A program made the translations under genes and the position numbers. DNA of 64,000 nt, taken from NCBI GenBank assembly GCA_027068415.1, contig JAMOTD010000009.1:248001-312000 (forward strand), written 5' to 3'. Below, in pieces: positions 34,357 through 42,796 of the stretch. The notes under the pieces are model-generated. The model did no database searches and was not told the DNA's origin. It was given only the letters and a program-made list of their open reading frames with translations. The stretch comes from Desulfurobacteriaceae bacterium (GTDB taxonomy: Bacteria > Aquificota > Aquificia > Desulfurobacteriales > Desulfurobacteriaceae). Within the stretch, counting starts at the first letter, position 1. Each line of letters begins with the position of its first letter.

Positions 34357-35298
34357 CTACCTCGCAAGCTCTATTACTGTGTAGCCTCCAACTGAGGGTA
34401 CCGTGGCCTTTAGGAGAAGGCCACTACTGTCGTAAACCCTCTCCTCAACGAGGTTTCCCCTGTAGATTAGCCTTACGGTAGTCCTTCCCACCCCGGCGGT
34501 AGCCTTAACCTGAAAGCCTGCTTCCGGTACCGAAATTATAGTGGCTCTCTTAAGGAGCTCAGGGCTCATGTAGTGGGGTCCCATTAAGGGCGTTCCGTAA
34601 ACCTCCCTTGAGTAGCCCGTACCTGAAAGGCTGTACTTAAGGAGACTTCCCTCCTTCCCCAAGTACCTTACCTGAAGTGTTCCCGAGGGAACCGTTCCCA
34701 TCGGGCTTACGAGGTAGAGGTTGTAGGTACGGGAAGTTGAGGCAACTCGGGGAGGCTTTTTAGAAGGGGGGAGCTTAACTTCTCCCTTGCCGGTAAATGA
34801 GAGCCTTACCTGCTGGGAGTACCAGCCTTCTCCCCTCTTCCATGCGCCGGTTATCATCTCCCTTACGAGGCCGCTCCTGTCGTACTTTATCCTGAATACC
34901 TGCTCTTCGCCCTTAACCTTACACTCTACAGTGATGTCTCCCGGCTTTCCCATTACCCTGCAGTTTTCCGGCGGCTTCTCCTTCAGCCACCTATCAACCT
35001 CTCTCGGCTCAACAAAGAAGCTCGGGTTGGGAAGGGTGAGATAGCCCGAAATGCCGTAGCTGAAGACCCCTCCGTAGGTGTTTGCGAATAGAAAGAAGTG
35101 GCCGTAGGGTTTCCCTCCGTCAACTCCCTCAACTAAAAAGAGAGCATCTCCCGAGCCTGCACTCCCTCCCGATTTGGTACCGGCAAGGAGCTGGGCTCTG
35201 TAGCTAACCGTTAGTCCCCTTTTAACCCAGTCGGGGCAGGCTCCCAGCAGAGTCAGGGGCATCAGCACCGCTAATAGGCTTACAAGAAGTTTTTTCAC
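34357..35298 (-). CDS. Lipoprotein of unknown function
   Basis: 313 aa from a GTG start. Signal peptide MKKLLVSLLAVLMPLTLLGAC with lipobox LGAC. The mature part is beta-rich, with Gly/Ser-rich turns, YLTLPNPSFFVEP, a VRLSFTGKGEVKLPPSKKPP linker about residue 175 and repeated VxxxAGVGRTTVRLIY-like strands at the end, resembling outer-surface beta-sheet proteins. Family not recognised. It heads the operon with thpR and DUF445, divergent from pyk. Confidence 0.68.
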   Translation of the reverse strand: MKKLLVSLLAVLMPLTLLGACPDWVKRGLTVSYRAQLLAGTKSGGSAGSGDALFLVEGVDGGKPYGHFFLFANTYGGVFSYGISGYLTLPNPSFFVEPREVDRWLKEKPPENCRVMGKPGDITVECKVKGEEQVFRIKYDRSGLVREMITGAWKRGEGWYSQQVRLSFTGKGEVKLPPSKKPPRVASTSRTYNLYLVSPMGTVPSGTLQVRYLGKEGSLLKYSLSGTGYSREVYGTPLMGPHYMSPELLKRATIISVPEAGFQVKATAGVGRTTVRLIYRGNLVEERVYDSSGLLLKATVPSVGGYTVIELAR

Positions 35299-35366
35299 CT
35301 TTTCCCCCTAATAGCCTGTAACTATTAAATTAAACTCTGAAAAGAAAAAAGTTTAAAGAGGTGGAG

Positions 35367-36767
35367 ATGAAGAAGAGAACAAAAATCGTTGCTACCCTCG
35401 GACCTGCTTCCTCGAACGAGAGGGTTTTAACCAAAATGGTTGAGGCCGGTTTAAGCGTTGTAAGGCTGAACATGAGCCACGGAGACCACTCAGAGCACGC
35501 AGAGAGGTTCAGGCTGGTTAGAGAAGTTGAGAGGAAGACGGGCTCTCCGATTCCCGTTCTGGTTGACCTTTGCGGCCCCAAAATCAGGATAGGGAAGCTC
35601 CCTAAGGAGCCCCTCTTCCTCCACAGGGGAGACAGGGTGGTTTTAACGACGGGAAAGGCCGAAAAGGGGAAGATACCGGTCAACTATCCCGAGCTCCACA
35701 GGGAGGTAAAGAGGGGAGAGGCAATCCTCCTTGCAGACGGGGCCTTCAGGCTGAAGGTTAAGGAGGTAAGGGGAAGGGATATCATCTGTGAAGTCCTCGT
35801 CGGAGGGCCTTTAACCTCCCACAAGGGGGTAAACCTCCCCCACACAAAGCTCTCGGTTCCCGCCCTTACCGAGAAGGATAGAGAGGACGTGAGGTTTGCC
35901 GTTGAGATGGGTGCCGACTTCATAGCCCTCTCCTTTGTTAGAAGAGCGGACGACGTTAGGGAGCTTAAAGAGCTCCTCTCCTCCCTCGGGGCAGAGATTC
36001 CCGTCATAGCAAAGATTGAGAAGCCCGAGGCCGTTAAGAACGTTGACGAGATTTTGGAGGTTTCCGACGGGATAATGGTCGCAAGGGGAGATTTGGGAGT
36101 GGAGCTCCCCATTGAGAAGGTTCCGGTAATTCAGAAGATGTTAATCAGGAAGGCCAACGAGGCGGGAAAGCCCGTAATCACCGCAACCCAGATGTTAAAG
36201 ACGATGGTTGATTTGCCCGTCCCCACAAGGGCCGAGGCAACGGACGTTGCAAACGCCGTCCTTGACGGGACCGACGCCCTCATGCTCTCTGAGGAGACCG
36301 CCGTAGGTAAGTACCCGGTAAGGGTTATCAGGACTATGGCAAAAATTGCCGCCGAGGCGGAGAAGATTTACCCCTACGAGAGGTACTCTTCTCTATCGGC
36401 TAAAACCCTTCAGGACTCTCTCTCAAAGTCGGCCTGCAACCTTTCAAGGGAGGTGAAGGTAAAGGCGATAGTCCCCTTTACCAGAAGCGGGGCAACCGCC
36501 CGGGCGGTCTCAAGGTTCAGGCCTTCGGTTCCCATCTACGCAGTTACCCACGACAGGAAAACCTTCAGGCGCCTTAACCTTCTGTGGGGAGTCTATCCCT
36601 TCCTTACCCTCCCCGCCACTACAACCGACAGGGTTATTGAGGAGTCTATGAGGGTTGCAAAGGAGAAGGGAATAGCGAAGAGAGGTGATAGGATAATAGT
36701 ACTGGCGGGAGCTCCCACGGGAGTTCCGGGAACTACCAACCTCCTGAAGGTCTTAACCGTAAAGTGA
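35367..36767 (+). CDS. pyk: Pyruvate kinase
   Basis: 466 aa from the ATG at 35367 (MKKRTKIVATLGPASS), with AGAGGTG just upstream; a GTG two codons earlier is in frame. Catalytic and metal-binding stretches are clear: VRLNMSHGDHSEH, LVDLCGPKIRIG, the active-site IPVIAKIEKPEAV and GIMVARGDLGVELP, and TATQMLKTM. It makes ATP and pyruvate from PEP. Allosteric C-domain follows to a normal end. The DASS transporter is 10 nt downstream. Confidence 0.97.
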   Translation: MKKRTKIVATLGPASSNERVLTKMVEAGLSVVRLNMSHGDHSEHAERFRLVREVERKTGSPIPVLVDLCGPKIRIGKLPKEPLFLHRGDRVVLTTGKAEKGKIPVNYPELHREVKRGEAILLADGAFRLKVKEVRGRDIICEVLVGGPLTSHKGVNLPHTKLSVPALTEKDREDVRFAVEMGADFIALSFVRRADDVRELKELLSSLGAEIPVIAKIEKPEAVKNVDEILEVSDGIMVARGDLGVELPIEKVPVIQKMLIRKANEAGKPVITATQMLKTMVDLPVPTRAEATDVANAVLDGTDALMLSEETAVGKYPVRVIRTMAKIAAEAEKIYPYERYSSLSAKTLQDSLSKSACNLSREVKVKAIVPFTRSGATARAVSRFRPSVPIYAVTHDRKTFRRLNLLWGVYPFLTLPATTTDRVIEESMRVAKEKGIAKRGDRIIVLAGAPTGVPGTTNLLKVLTVK

Positions 36768-36777
36768 GGGGGATAGG

Positions 36778-38121
36778 TTGAAAAAGCTCCTCGCTCCTCT
36801 CCTCTTTCTCCTATTTGCCCTTATTACCCTTTTAAACGGCCTTGAGCCGCAGGTGAAGAAGGGGTTAATTCTCCTTGAGTTCGGAGCTCTCTTCTGGATT
36901 ACCGAGGCTCTCCCCCTTCCCATAACCTCTCTCCTTATTCCCGCTTTAGCGGTCTTTCTCGGAATAGGCTCTGTTAAGGAGGCCTTCTCATCCTTCGCCC
37001 ACCCGATAATCTTCCTCTTCTTCGGAGGCTTTGCACTTGCAACCGCCCTCTCAAAACACTCCCTTGACAGGCTAATAGCTTACAAAATCGTCTCCCTCTC
37101 CAAGGGCTCCTTCCTCATTACCTCACTTCTCCTCTTCTGTGCTACGGCCCTGATTTCAATGTGGATCAGCAACACCTCAACTACCGTAATGGTTCTGCCC
37201 CTTGCACTGGGGCTCATAGGTACAACTGCCTCTGATGAGAGGGTAAAGTACTTTATCCTCCTCGGAGTTGCTTACTCTGCAAGCGTGGGAGGGATAGGAA
37301 CTCTGGTAGGGAGCCCTCCCAACGGAATTACTGCCGCCGAACTAGGAATGGGCTTTACCGACTGGCTGAAGGTGGGGCTTCCGGTTGTCTTAATCCTCTT
37401 TCCCCTCCTATTCTTAATCCTCTACCTCTACTTCAGGCCAAATGTTTCGGCGAGTGTGGAAGTTGAAAAAATTGATTTCTCCCTTAACAAAGAGAGGCTC
37501 CTCGTTCTAATCATTTTCGGGATAACGGTTCTCGGGTGGCTCTTGAGTAAGCCCCTCTCCCACCTCTTGGGGGTGGGTAAGTACCTTGACTCGGTCGTTG
37601 CCGTTTTCGGAGTTGCCCTCCTCTTTATCTTTAAACTCATTAACTGGAGAGAGGTTGAGGAGGGGACAGACTGGGGAACCCTCTACCTCTTCGGAGGCGG
37701 GATTGCCCTCTCTCACTTCTTAAAAACTACCGGGGCGAGCAAGTTTATCGCCGGAGCTCTCATTGAGCTGATTTCGGGCTTCCCTCTCTTTTTACTGATT
37801 TTCTCTATTACCCTCTTTATGATTTTCCTTACGGAGCTCATGAGCAATACTGCAACTGCCGCAATCTTTATACCCATTTTGATTTCCGCCGCCCACTCTC
37901 TCAACCTTCCTCCCCACCTCCTTGCCCTTCCTGCCGGAGTTGCGGCCTCCTGTGCCTTTATGCTTCCCGTTGCAACTCCGCCAAACGCAATCGTTTACGG
38001 GACGGGGGAGGTTAAGCAGGGGAATATGCTGAGGGTGGGGCTGATTTTGAACCTTACCTTTGCCTTTGTAATTTCCCTCTTCTTTTTTTCTTTGGAACTT
38101 CTTGCTCTCATAGCATCCTAA
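36778..38121 (+). CDS. SLC13/DASS-family anion:Na+ symporter
   Basis: 447 aa from a TTG start. About 12 spans with two family SNT motifs: WISNTSTTVMVLPLALG (about residue 125) and MSNTATAAIFIPIL (about residue 355), plus ATPPNAIVYGTGEV and GSPPNGITAAELG. The family imports dicarboxylates or sulfate with sodium. Its place after pyk may suggest C4-dicarboxylate uptake, but sulfate is equally possible. Terminal region is followed by AT-rich DNA. Confidence 0.9.
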   Translation: MKKLLAPLLFLLFALITLLNGLEPQVKKGLILLEFGALFWITEALPLPITSLLIPALAVFLGIGSVKEAFSSFAHPIIFLFFGGFALATALSKHSLDRLIAYKIVSLSKGSFLITSLLLFCATALISMWISNTSTTVMVLPLALGLIGTTASDERVKYFILLGVAYSASVGGIGTLVGSPPNGITAAELGMGFTDWLKVGLPVVLILFPLLFLILYLYFRPNVSASVEVEKIDFSLNKERLLVLIIFGITVLGWLLSKPLSHLLGVGKYLDSVVAVFGVALLFIFKLINWREVEEGTDWGTLYLFGGGIALSHFLKTTGASKFIAGALIELISGFPLFLLIFSITLFMIFLTELMSNTATAAIFIPILISAAHSLNLPPHLLALPAGVAASCAFMLPVATPPNAIVYGTGEVKQGNMLRVGLILNLTFAFVISLFFFSLELLALIAS

Positions 38122-38214
38122 ATCTTTAGGGATTCCAATTTCAATCGAATTCTCTCCTCTGTTTAGTTTAACTGTATAATTATTGTTCTATAAGATAAGT
38201 TTAGAGGGATGGAG

Positions 38215-39306
38215 ATGTCAAACTGGTTTGAGGATTCTAAATCTCTTTTAGATCGAATAGATCAAATTAAAAAAGTGTGGAAGGTAATTCTTTCTATAGT
38301 TGTGGTTATTATAATTCTGATATTTATTTTAATTTATAATCTTATCCCTGAGGTAGACTTTGAAACTCTTAGTGTGCATGCGATAATATGGCTTCTCATG
38401 CTTATATTTATTTTTCTGCCTGCGAGCGTTGTTTTTATTTTTTTGATTTTTGCACCAAAGGAATTGTTTGGCCTTCAATTTAAAGATTGGTTAAAGAAAG
38501 AGGCATCGGTAGATTTAATAATTATTGCTATTGTGTCTTTTATTGAGCTTCTTGTATTTGTTCATAATTGGAGTAAATCTGTACTTTATTTTTTAGTCTT
38601 TCAAATAATTTTTCAGTTTCTTTCAATCTTCGCATCTCTCTATCGCTTGAAAGAGAGAATTTTCAGGTTGATTCTATCATGGCTCCTTTTTATAATATCT
38701 CTTTCTCTTATGGTCATTATTGTTAGCTTGATTACAGCACAATCTCATATACAATCTCACAGTTCTGGTAAAAACTTACTGCTTTTTATGATAATTTTCG
38801 TAATTTTCACAGTTTCTTTAGCTATAGCCATCCAGTATATAGAAAAAGGACAGAAAAAAGATTTAGGGATAATAGGGATAATTAATTTACTACAAGTTTC
38901 TGCTTTTATAGTTCTATTCCTCTTATGGGGTGGTGCAGATGCTCTTGCTTTGTTACTTCGCTCAACAGGGCTGGGTGATATATATGTTGTAGTTGTTTCT
39001 GAAAAGAAAGTTTTTAGTTATAAGGCTATTTATCTTGGAGGAGATATTATTCTTGACGCGGCTGAGCCTTGCTGTGATGGGAGAGAAAGTTATCCCCAAA
39101 AAACTATACTGATACTTCCAAAAGCAAAAATAGAAGAAATATGGAAATTTCCTAACAAAAATATATGTTGTGAGGTATGGAAAACATACTTTCAGTCAAG
39201 CTCCAATTTTCCCCAAGTTCCAGTCCTCAGGATAGCAACAAAACATAGAAGCTCTCTGTCAGAGCCAAACTTAGGAATATCAGATAAATCTTCAAAAAAA
39301 GACTAA
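38215..39306 (+). CDS. AT-rich multispan membrane protein, unknown function
   Basis: 363 aa from the ATG at 38215 (AGAGG 7 nt upstream); an ATG at 38209 is too close to that site. Eight or so hydrophobic spans, rich in Ile/Phe/Leu, run from about residues 25 to 265. A soluble C-terminal domain of about 100 residues follows (VVVVSEKKVFSYKAIYLGG...), with Cys pairs CC at two places and a basic Ser-rich tail. Base and codon use are far more A+T-rich than all neighbours (hand counts of two lines: 17% and 33% G+C), which signals recent transfer. TATAAT at 38175-38180 is a plausible -10. Family not recognised. Confidence 0.75.
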   Translation: MSNWFEDSKSLLDRIDQIKKVWKVILSIVVVIIILIFILIYNLIPEVDFETLSVHAIIWLLMLIFIFLPASVVFIFLIFAPKELFGLQFKDWLKKEASVDLIIIAIVSFIELLVFVHNWSKSVLYFLVFQIIFQFLSIFASLYRLKERIFRLILSWLLFIISLSLMVIIVSLITAQSHIQSHSSGKNLLLFMIIFVIFTVSLAIAIQYIEKGQKKDLGIIGIINLLQVSAFIVLFLLWGGADALALLLRSTGLGDIYVVVVSEKKVFSYKAIYLGGDIILDAAEPCCDGRESYPQKTILILPKAKIEEIWKFPNKNICCEVWKTYFQSSSNFPQVPVLRIATKHRSSLSEPNLGISDKSSKKD

Positions 39307-39406
39307 TGTTAGGTTTTTCTATGTTGTGATTATTAAGGATGAAAAGATAGCTTTTACAGTGTTGGACTTCTATTATCCTATCAGACCCCACTGCTTATCT
39401 TTTAAG

Positions 39407-39493
39407 TGGTGCCCGGGGCGGGATTTGAACCCGCACGGCCTCGCGGCCACAGGATCCTGAGTCCTGCGCGTCTGCCAATTCCGCCACCCGGGC
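39407..39493 (-). tRNA. tRNA-Leu(CAG)
   Basis: Minus strand: GCCCGGG (39493-39487) pairs with CCCGGGC (39417-39411), discriminator A (39410) and encoded CCA (39409-39407). Anticodon stem CAGGA/TCCTG encloses CTCAGGA, giving anticodon CAG (codon CUG). Long variable arm GGCCGCGAGGCC. Length 87 nt. Its 3' end faces the AT-rich gene at 38215-39306. Confidence 0.96.
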
Positions 39494-39500
39494 TTTTTTT

Positions 39501-39545
39501 TTGCAAACTATAATATAGTCAAATTCCTTCTCTTTGACTATATTG
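39501..39545. promoter_or_regulatory. Symmetric divergent promoter region between tRNA-Leu(CAG) and the MBL-ffh operon
   Basis: A perfect 12-bp inverted repeat, AATATAGTCAAA (39513-39524) and TTTGACTATATT (39534-39545), flanks a 9-nt pyrimidine loop. Each strand thus carries TTTGACTATATT pointing outward, with a TATATT -10 toward the tRNA and another toward the MBL gene. The 39501-39519 part is the 19-nt box shared with tRNA-Leu(CAA). Confidence 0.5.
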
Positions 39546-39573
39546 GCTATTAACTTTACTTCGGGAGGGAGAG

Positions 39574-40293
39574 ATGGAAAGGTTAACAATCGTTTACGAT
39601 AACAGGGCCGTTGAGCCTTTTAAGGCCGACTGGGGTTTCTCTGCCTTAATTGAGCTTGAGGAGCAGACAATCCTCTTTGATACGGGGGCAAAGCCCGAAA
39701 TTCTTGAGCACAACTTAAAGTGCGCCGATTTTCCCGTAGAGGAGGTTAACGCGGTCTTTATCTCCCACAACCACTGGGACCACGTCGGAGGCCTTCCTCT
39801 TGTTATTGAAAAGGGAGACCACTTTGAGCTCTACATTCCCGAGCCCGACTGCTACGAGTACGAGGATAAACTCCCCGAAAAAGTTGTCTGCGTTCCCGTT
39901 GCCGCCCCTACGTACCTTACCGAGAGGGCAATTTCAACGGGGATTATGCCGACGGGTTTGGAGCTCCCCGAGTACGAGCAGGCCTTAATAATCACTACCC
40001 AGATGGGTCCCGTTCTCGTTGTTGGCTGCTCCCACCCGGGAATAGTTGAGATTGCAAAGAGGGCGGTTTCAATAGTCGGAGAAACCCTCTTTTTAACTGT
40101 CGGGGGCTTTCACCTCTACAAGTCTACGAGGGAGGAGATAGAGGAAGTTGCCAGGGAGCTTGCCCGCTTTACCCGTTTCGTTGCCCCCTGCCACTGTACC
40201 GGGGAGCTCGGAATAGAGGTTTTCGCCGAGGTTTTCGGAGATAACTTTATAGATGCAAAGGCCGGAGTTGAAATCCCCTTAGAGGAGGAGTAG
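39574..40293 (+). CDS. Metallo-beta-lactamase-fold hydrolase (dihydropterin/MptE-type family)
   Basis: 239 aa. Motifs HNHWDHVGG (metal site), GCSHPG, TVGGFHL and APCHCTG give the pattern of the MBL subfamily annotated as 7,8-dihydropterin-6-yl-methyl-4-(beta-D-ribofuranosyl)aminobenzene 5'-phosphate synthase. True activity in bacteria is not established. GGGAGG lies before the ATG. ffh starts on the base after this stop, so the two are one transcript. Confidence 0.85.
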   Translation: MERLTIVYDNRAVEPFKADWGFSALIELEEQTILFDTGAKPEILEHNLKCADFPVEEVNAVFISHNHWDHVGGLPLVIEKGDHFELYIPEPDCYEYEDKLPEKVVCVPVAAPTYLTERAISTGIMPTGLELPEYEQALIITTQMGPVLVVGCSHPGIVEIAKRAVSIVGETLFLTVGGFHLYKSTREEIEEVARELARFTRFVAPCHCTGELGIEVFAEVFGDNFIDAKAGVEIPLEEE

Positions 40294-41640
40294 ATGTTTG
40301 ACGCTTTAGCCGAGAGAGTTCAGTCTGTAATAGAGAAAATCGGCAGAAAAGGGAGAATAGACCAGGAGACCCTTGAGAAGGGCTTAAGGGAGATAAAGCT
40401 GGCCCTCTTAGAGGCCGACGTTAACTATAGAGTTGTCTCAAAGTTTATAAAAGACATTAAAGAGAAAGCCCTCGGAGCAGAGGTTATTAAGGGGGTCAAC
40501 CCGGCGCAACAGCTCGTAAAAATCGTTCACGACGAGCTTGTTGAGGCCCTCGGAGGGGATGCTGCGAAGTTAGAGCTTAAGGGTAAGCCCGCCGTTATCC
40601 TTTTAATCGGTCTTCAGGGTTCGGGTAAGACTACCACGGCGGCAAAGTTGGCAAACTACCTCAAGAAGCAGGGTAAAAGGGTTTTAATGACCTCCGCCGA
40701 CGTTTACAGGCCTGCGGCAATGCTCCAGCTTAAGAAGTTGGGGGATAAAATCGGCGTTCCCGTCTTCCTTGAGGAGGGGGAAAAGGACGCCGTCAAGATA
40801 GCCAAAGACGCCCTAAAGAAGGCCAAAGAGGAGAACTACGACGTTCTTATAGTTGATACTGCCGGTAGGCTTCACATAGACCAGGAGCTCCTTGACGAGG
40901 CCAGAAGGATTAAGGAGGAGATAAACCCCGACGAGACACTTTTCGTCATTGACTCAATGACCGGTCAGGAGGCAGTAAACATAGCCAAGGCCTTTGACGA
41001 GGCCGTCGGAATGAGCGGAATAATCCTAACGAAAATGGACTCCGACGCCCGGGGAGGTGTAGCCCTATCCGTTAAAGGGGTTACGGGTAAGCCCATAAAG
41101 TTTGCCGGAGTCGGCGAGAAGATAGAGGACTTTGAGCCCTTCTACCCCGACAGGGTTGCCTCAAGAATTCTCGGGATGGGAGACATAGTTTCGCTGGTTG
41201 AGAAGGCTCAGGAGGTTATAGACGAGAGGGAAGCCCTCTCAATGCAGGAGAAACTCCTCTCCGGCGAGTTTACCTTGGAGGACTTCCGTCAGCAGCTCAA
41301 GATGATACAGAGGCTCGGCCCCCTTCACCAGATAATCAGGATGATACCGGGGCTCGGAAGCCAGAAAATGTTAAAACAGCTCCAGCAGGTTATAGACGAT
41401 AAGAAGCTAAAGAGGATTGAGGCCATAATAAACTCAATGACTCCTGAAGAGAGGAGGAACCACGCAATAATAAATGCAAGCCGTAAGAGGAGAATTGCAA
41501 GGGGTAGCGGAACGAGCGTTAAGGAGGTTGACGCCCTCTTAAAGCAGTTCGTTCAGGCCAAGATGGCAATGAAGCAGATGAGGAAGATGCAGAAGAAAAT
41601 GGCAAAGAAGGGTGGGAGGTTTCCCTTCCCCTTTATGTAG
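40294..41640 (+). CDS. ffh: Signal recognition particle protein Ffh
   Basis: 448 aa. N-domain, then the SRP GTPase with G1 GLQGSGKTTTAAKLA, DVYRPAAMLQLKKLG, G3 DTAGRLHID and G4 TKMDSDARGG, then the Met-rich M-domain ending in repeated KMAMKQMRKMQKKMAKKGG that binds 4.5S RNA and signal sequences. It targets nascent membrane proteins. Directly follows the MBL gene; rpsP comes 60 nt later behind its own promoter. Confidence 0.97.
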   Translation: MFDALAERVQSVIEKIGRKGRIDQETLEKGLREIKLALLEADVNYRVVSKFIKDIKEKALGAEVIKGVNPAQQLVKIVHDELVEALGGDAAKLELKGKPAVILLIGLQGSGKTTTAAKLANYLKKQGKRVLMTSADVYRPAAMLQLKKLGDKIGVPVFLEEGEKDAVKIAKDALKKAKEENYDVLIVDTAGRLHIDQELLDEARRIKEEINPDETLFVIDSMTGQEAVNIAKAFDEAVGMSGIILTKMDSDARGGVALSVKGVTGKPIKFAGVGEKIEDFEPFYPDRVASRILGMGDIVSLVEKAQEVIDEREALSMQEKLLSGEFTLEDFRQQLKMIQRLGPLHQIIRMIPGLGSQKMLKQLQQVIDDKKLKRIEAIINSMTPEERRNHAIINASRKRRIARGSGTSVKEVDALLKQFVQAKMAMKQMRKMQKKMAKKGGRFPFPFM

Positions 41641-41642
41641 CC

Positions 41643-41670
41643 TTGAACTAAATTAGTTTTGGAATAAAAT
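41643..41670 (+). promoter_or_regulatory. Promoter for rpsP-khpA
   Basis: TTGAAC (41643-41648), 16-nt spacer and TAAAAT (41665-41670) lie 30 nt before the rpsP start, close to sigma-70 consensus. Confidence 0.55.
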
Positions 41671-41700
41671 TACCCATCAAAACTTTAAAGGAGGAGAGCC

Positions 41701-41931
41701 TTGGTTAAGATAAGGCTTAAGAAGATGGGAAGGAAGAAGCTCCCTATCTACAAGATAGTTGTTGCCGAGGCCATGTCAAAGAGGGACGGAAGGGCAGTTG
41801 ACATTCTCGGAACTTACAACCCTAAGTCAAAGAAGCTCCAGCTTGACATTGAAAAGGTAAAGGAGTGGCTCAGCAAGGGAGCGGAGCCGACGCCCAGAGT
41901 TGCTTCACTAATTAAGAAGGTTCTTCAGTAA
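41701..41931 (+). CDS. rpsP: Small ribosomal subunit protein bS16
   Basis: 76 aa from a TTG start preceded by AAAGGAGGAGAG. The start VKIRLKKMGRKKLPIYKIVVAEAMSKRDGR and ILGTYNP are diagnostic of S16. It binds 16S rRNA. The usual rpsP-khpA-rimM-trmD-rplS operon is cut short here after khpA. Confidence 0.97.
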   Translation: MVKIRLKKMGRKKLPIYKIVVAEAMSKRDGRAVDILGTYNPKSKKLQLDIEKVKEWLSKGAEPTPRVASLIKKVLQ

Positions 41932-41942
41932 GGAGGTAGGAG

Positions 41943-42182
41943 ATGTCTGCACTCAAGGAGATGGTAGAGTGCGTAGCAAAGAGGCTCGTTGACAACCCCG
42001 ACCAGGTTCAGGTAACCGAAACTGAGGGTGAAAGGACAATCGTTATTGAGCTAAAGGTTGCACCTGCAGACCTCGGTAAGGTAATCGGAAAACAGGGTAG
42101 AACCGCAAAGGCTTTAAGAACTCTCCTTTCGGCGGCTGCTACAAAGATGGGTAAGAGGGCTGTTCTTGAAATTATTGAGTAG
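41943..42182 (+). CDS. khpA: KH-domain RNA-binding protein KhpA
   Basis: 79 aa, one KH domain with the GxxG loop in [20 protein letters not shown]. It is the small RNA-binding partner of KhpB/EloR in other bacteria and typically follows rpsP, as here (11-nt gap). GGAGGTAGGAG is its ribosome site. A strong palindrome follows. Confidence 0.95.
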   Translation: MSALKEMVECVAKRLVDNPDQVQVTETEGERTIVIELKVAPADLGKVIGKQGRTAKALRTLLSAAATKMGKRAVLEIIE

Positions 42183-42193
42183 CCTTAATTAAA

Positions 42194-42213
42194 GGGGTAG
42201 CGGCCGCTACCCC
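42194..42213. terminator. Bidirectional terminator between khpA and the GGDEF-like gene
   Basis: The 20-nt perfect palindrome GGGGTAGCGGCCGCTACCCC contains the stop codon of the minus-strand gene and is followed on that strand by TTTAATTAA. It also lies 11 nt after khpA. Confidence 0.65.
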
Positions 42214-42776
42214 ATCTGCCTCAACCTCTCAAATACTTCATCTGCCGTCTGTCCCTTCCCAACAAAGAAGGAATCAATCTTAAAGTTAATTAGGACGTTC
42301 CTCGCACTGTAGGTTTTTGCCTTCAAGTTGAGGAGCATCGTTTCAAGCCTCTTTAAAATCGTATCAAGGTCCCCCTTGTTCTTGAGAGGGAATATTATTC
42401 CGAGAGAAGAGTCGTCAAGCATAAAGAGCATGTCGTAAGGCCTAATGTGGCCGTCAATGTAAGTGGCAATGTAGTTTGTTATTGAGCGCCTGTCGGTTTC
42501 GGGGATATCCCCGATTAAGGAGAGCTTAATCCCCACGCAGGCAAGCCCCTCTTCACTTACGTAGTTCATTCTCTCAATGAGCCTGCAAATTCTTTGTTTA
42601 ACGAACTTAGCCTTGGGTATGTAGGACTCTTTGTCAACCAGACTTCTGTACTCCTCAAGTTCCTTCTCAAGGAGCTCTAAAAGGTACTCAACCTCGTCAA
42701 GCTCTTTCAGACTCTCCTTTAAGAGCCTAAAGGCCTGCTTGATTTTTGTAATTCCCGCGTTTCTCTCTGCTCCCAC
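42207..42776 (-). CDS. Degenerate GGDEF-like protein
   Basis: 189 aa from a GTG (GGGGG upstream). An N-terminal coiled coil (about residues 1-50, KELDEVEYLLELLEKELEEYR) precedes a GGDEF-fold-like region: LSLIGDIPETDRRSITNYIATYIDGHIRPYDMLFMLDDSSLGIIFP. It corresponds to the ...VA..l...R..D...R.GGDEF.ill pattern, but the GGDEF motif reads LDDSS, so cyclase activity is not expected. It may bind nucleotides or interact as a pseudo-enzyme. The assignment rests on pattern only. Confidence 0.55.
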   Translation of the reverse strand: MGAERNAGITKIKQAFRLLKESLKELDEVEYLLELLEKELEEYRSLVDKESYIPKAKFVKQRICRLIERMNYVSEEGLACVGIKLSLIGDIPETDRRSITNYIATYIDGHIRPYDMLFMLDDSSLGIIFPLKNKGDLDTILKRLETMLLNLKAKTYSARNVLINFKIDSFFVGKGQTADEVFERLRQMG

Positions 42777-42796
42777 CTTTCCCCCGAGTTTAAGGT

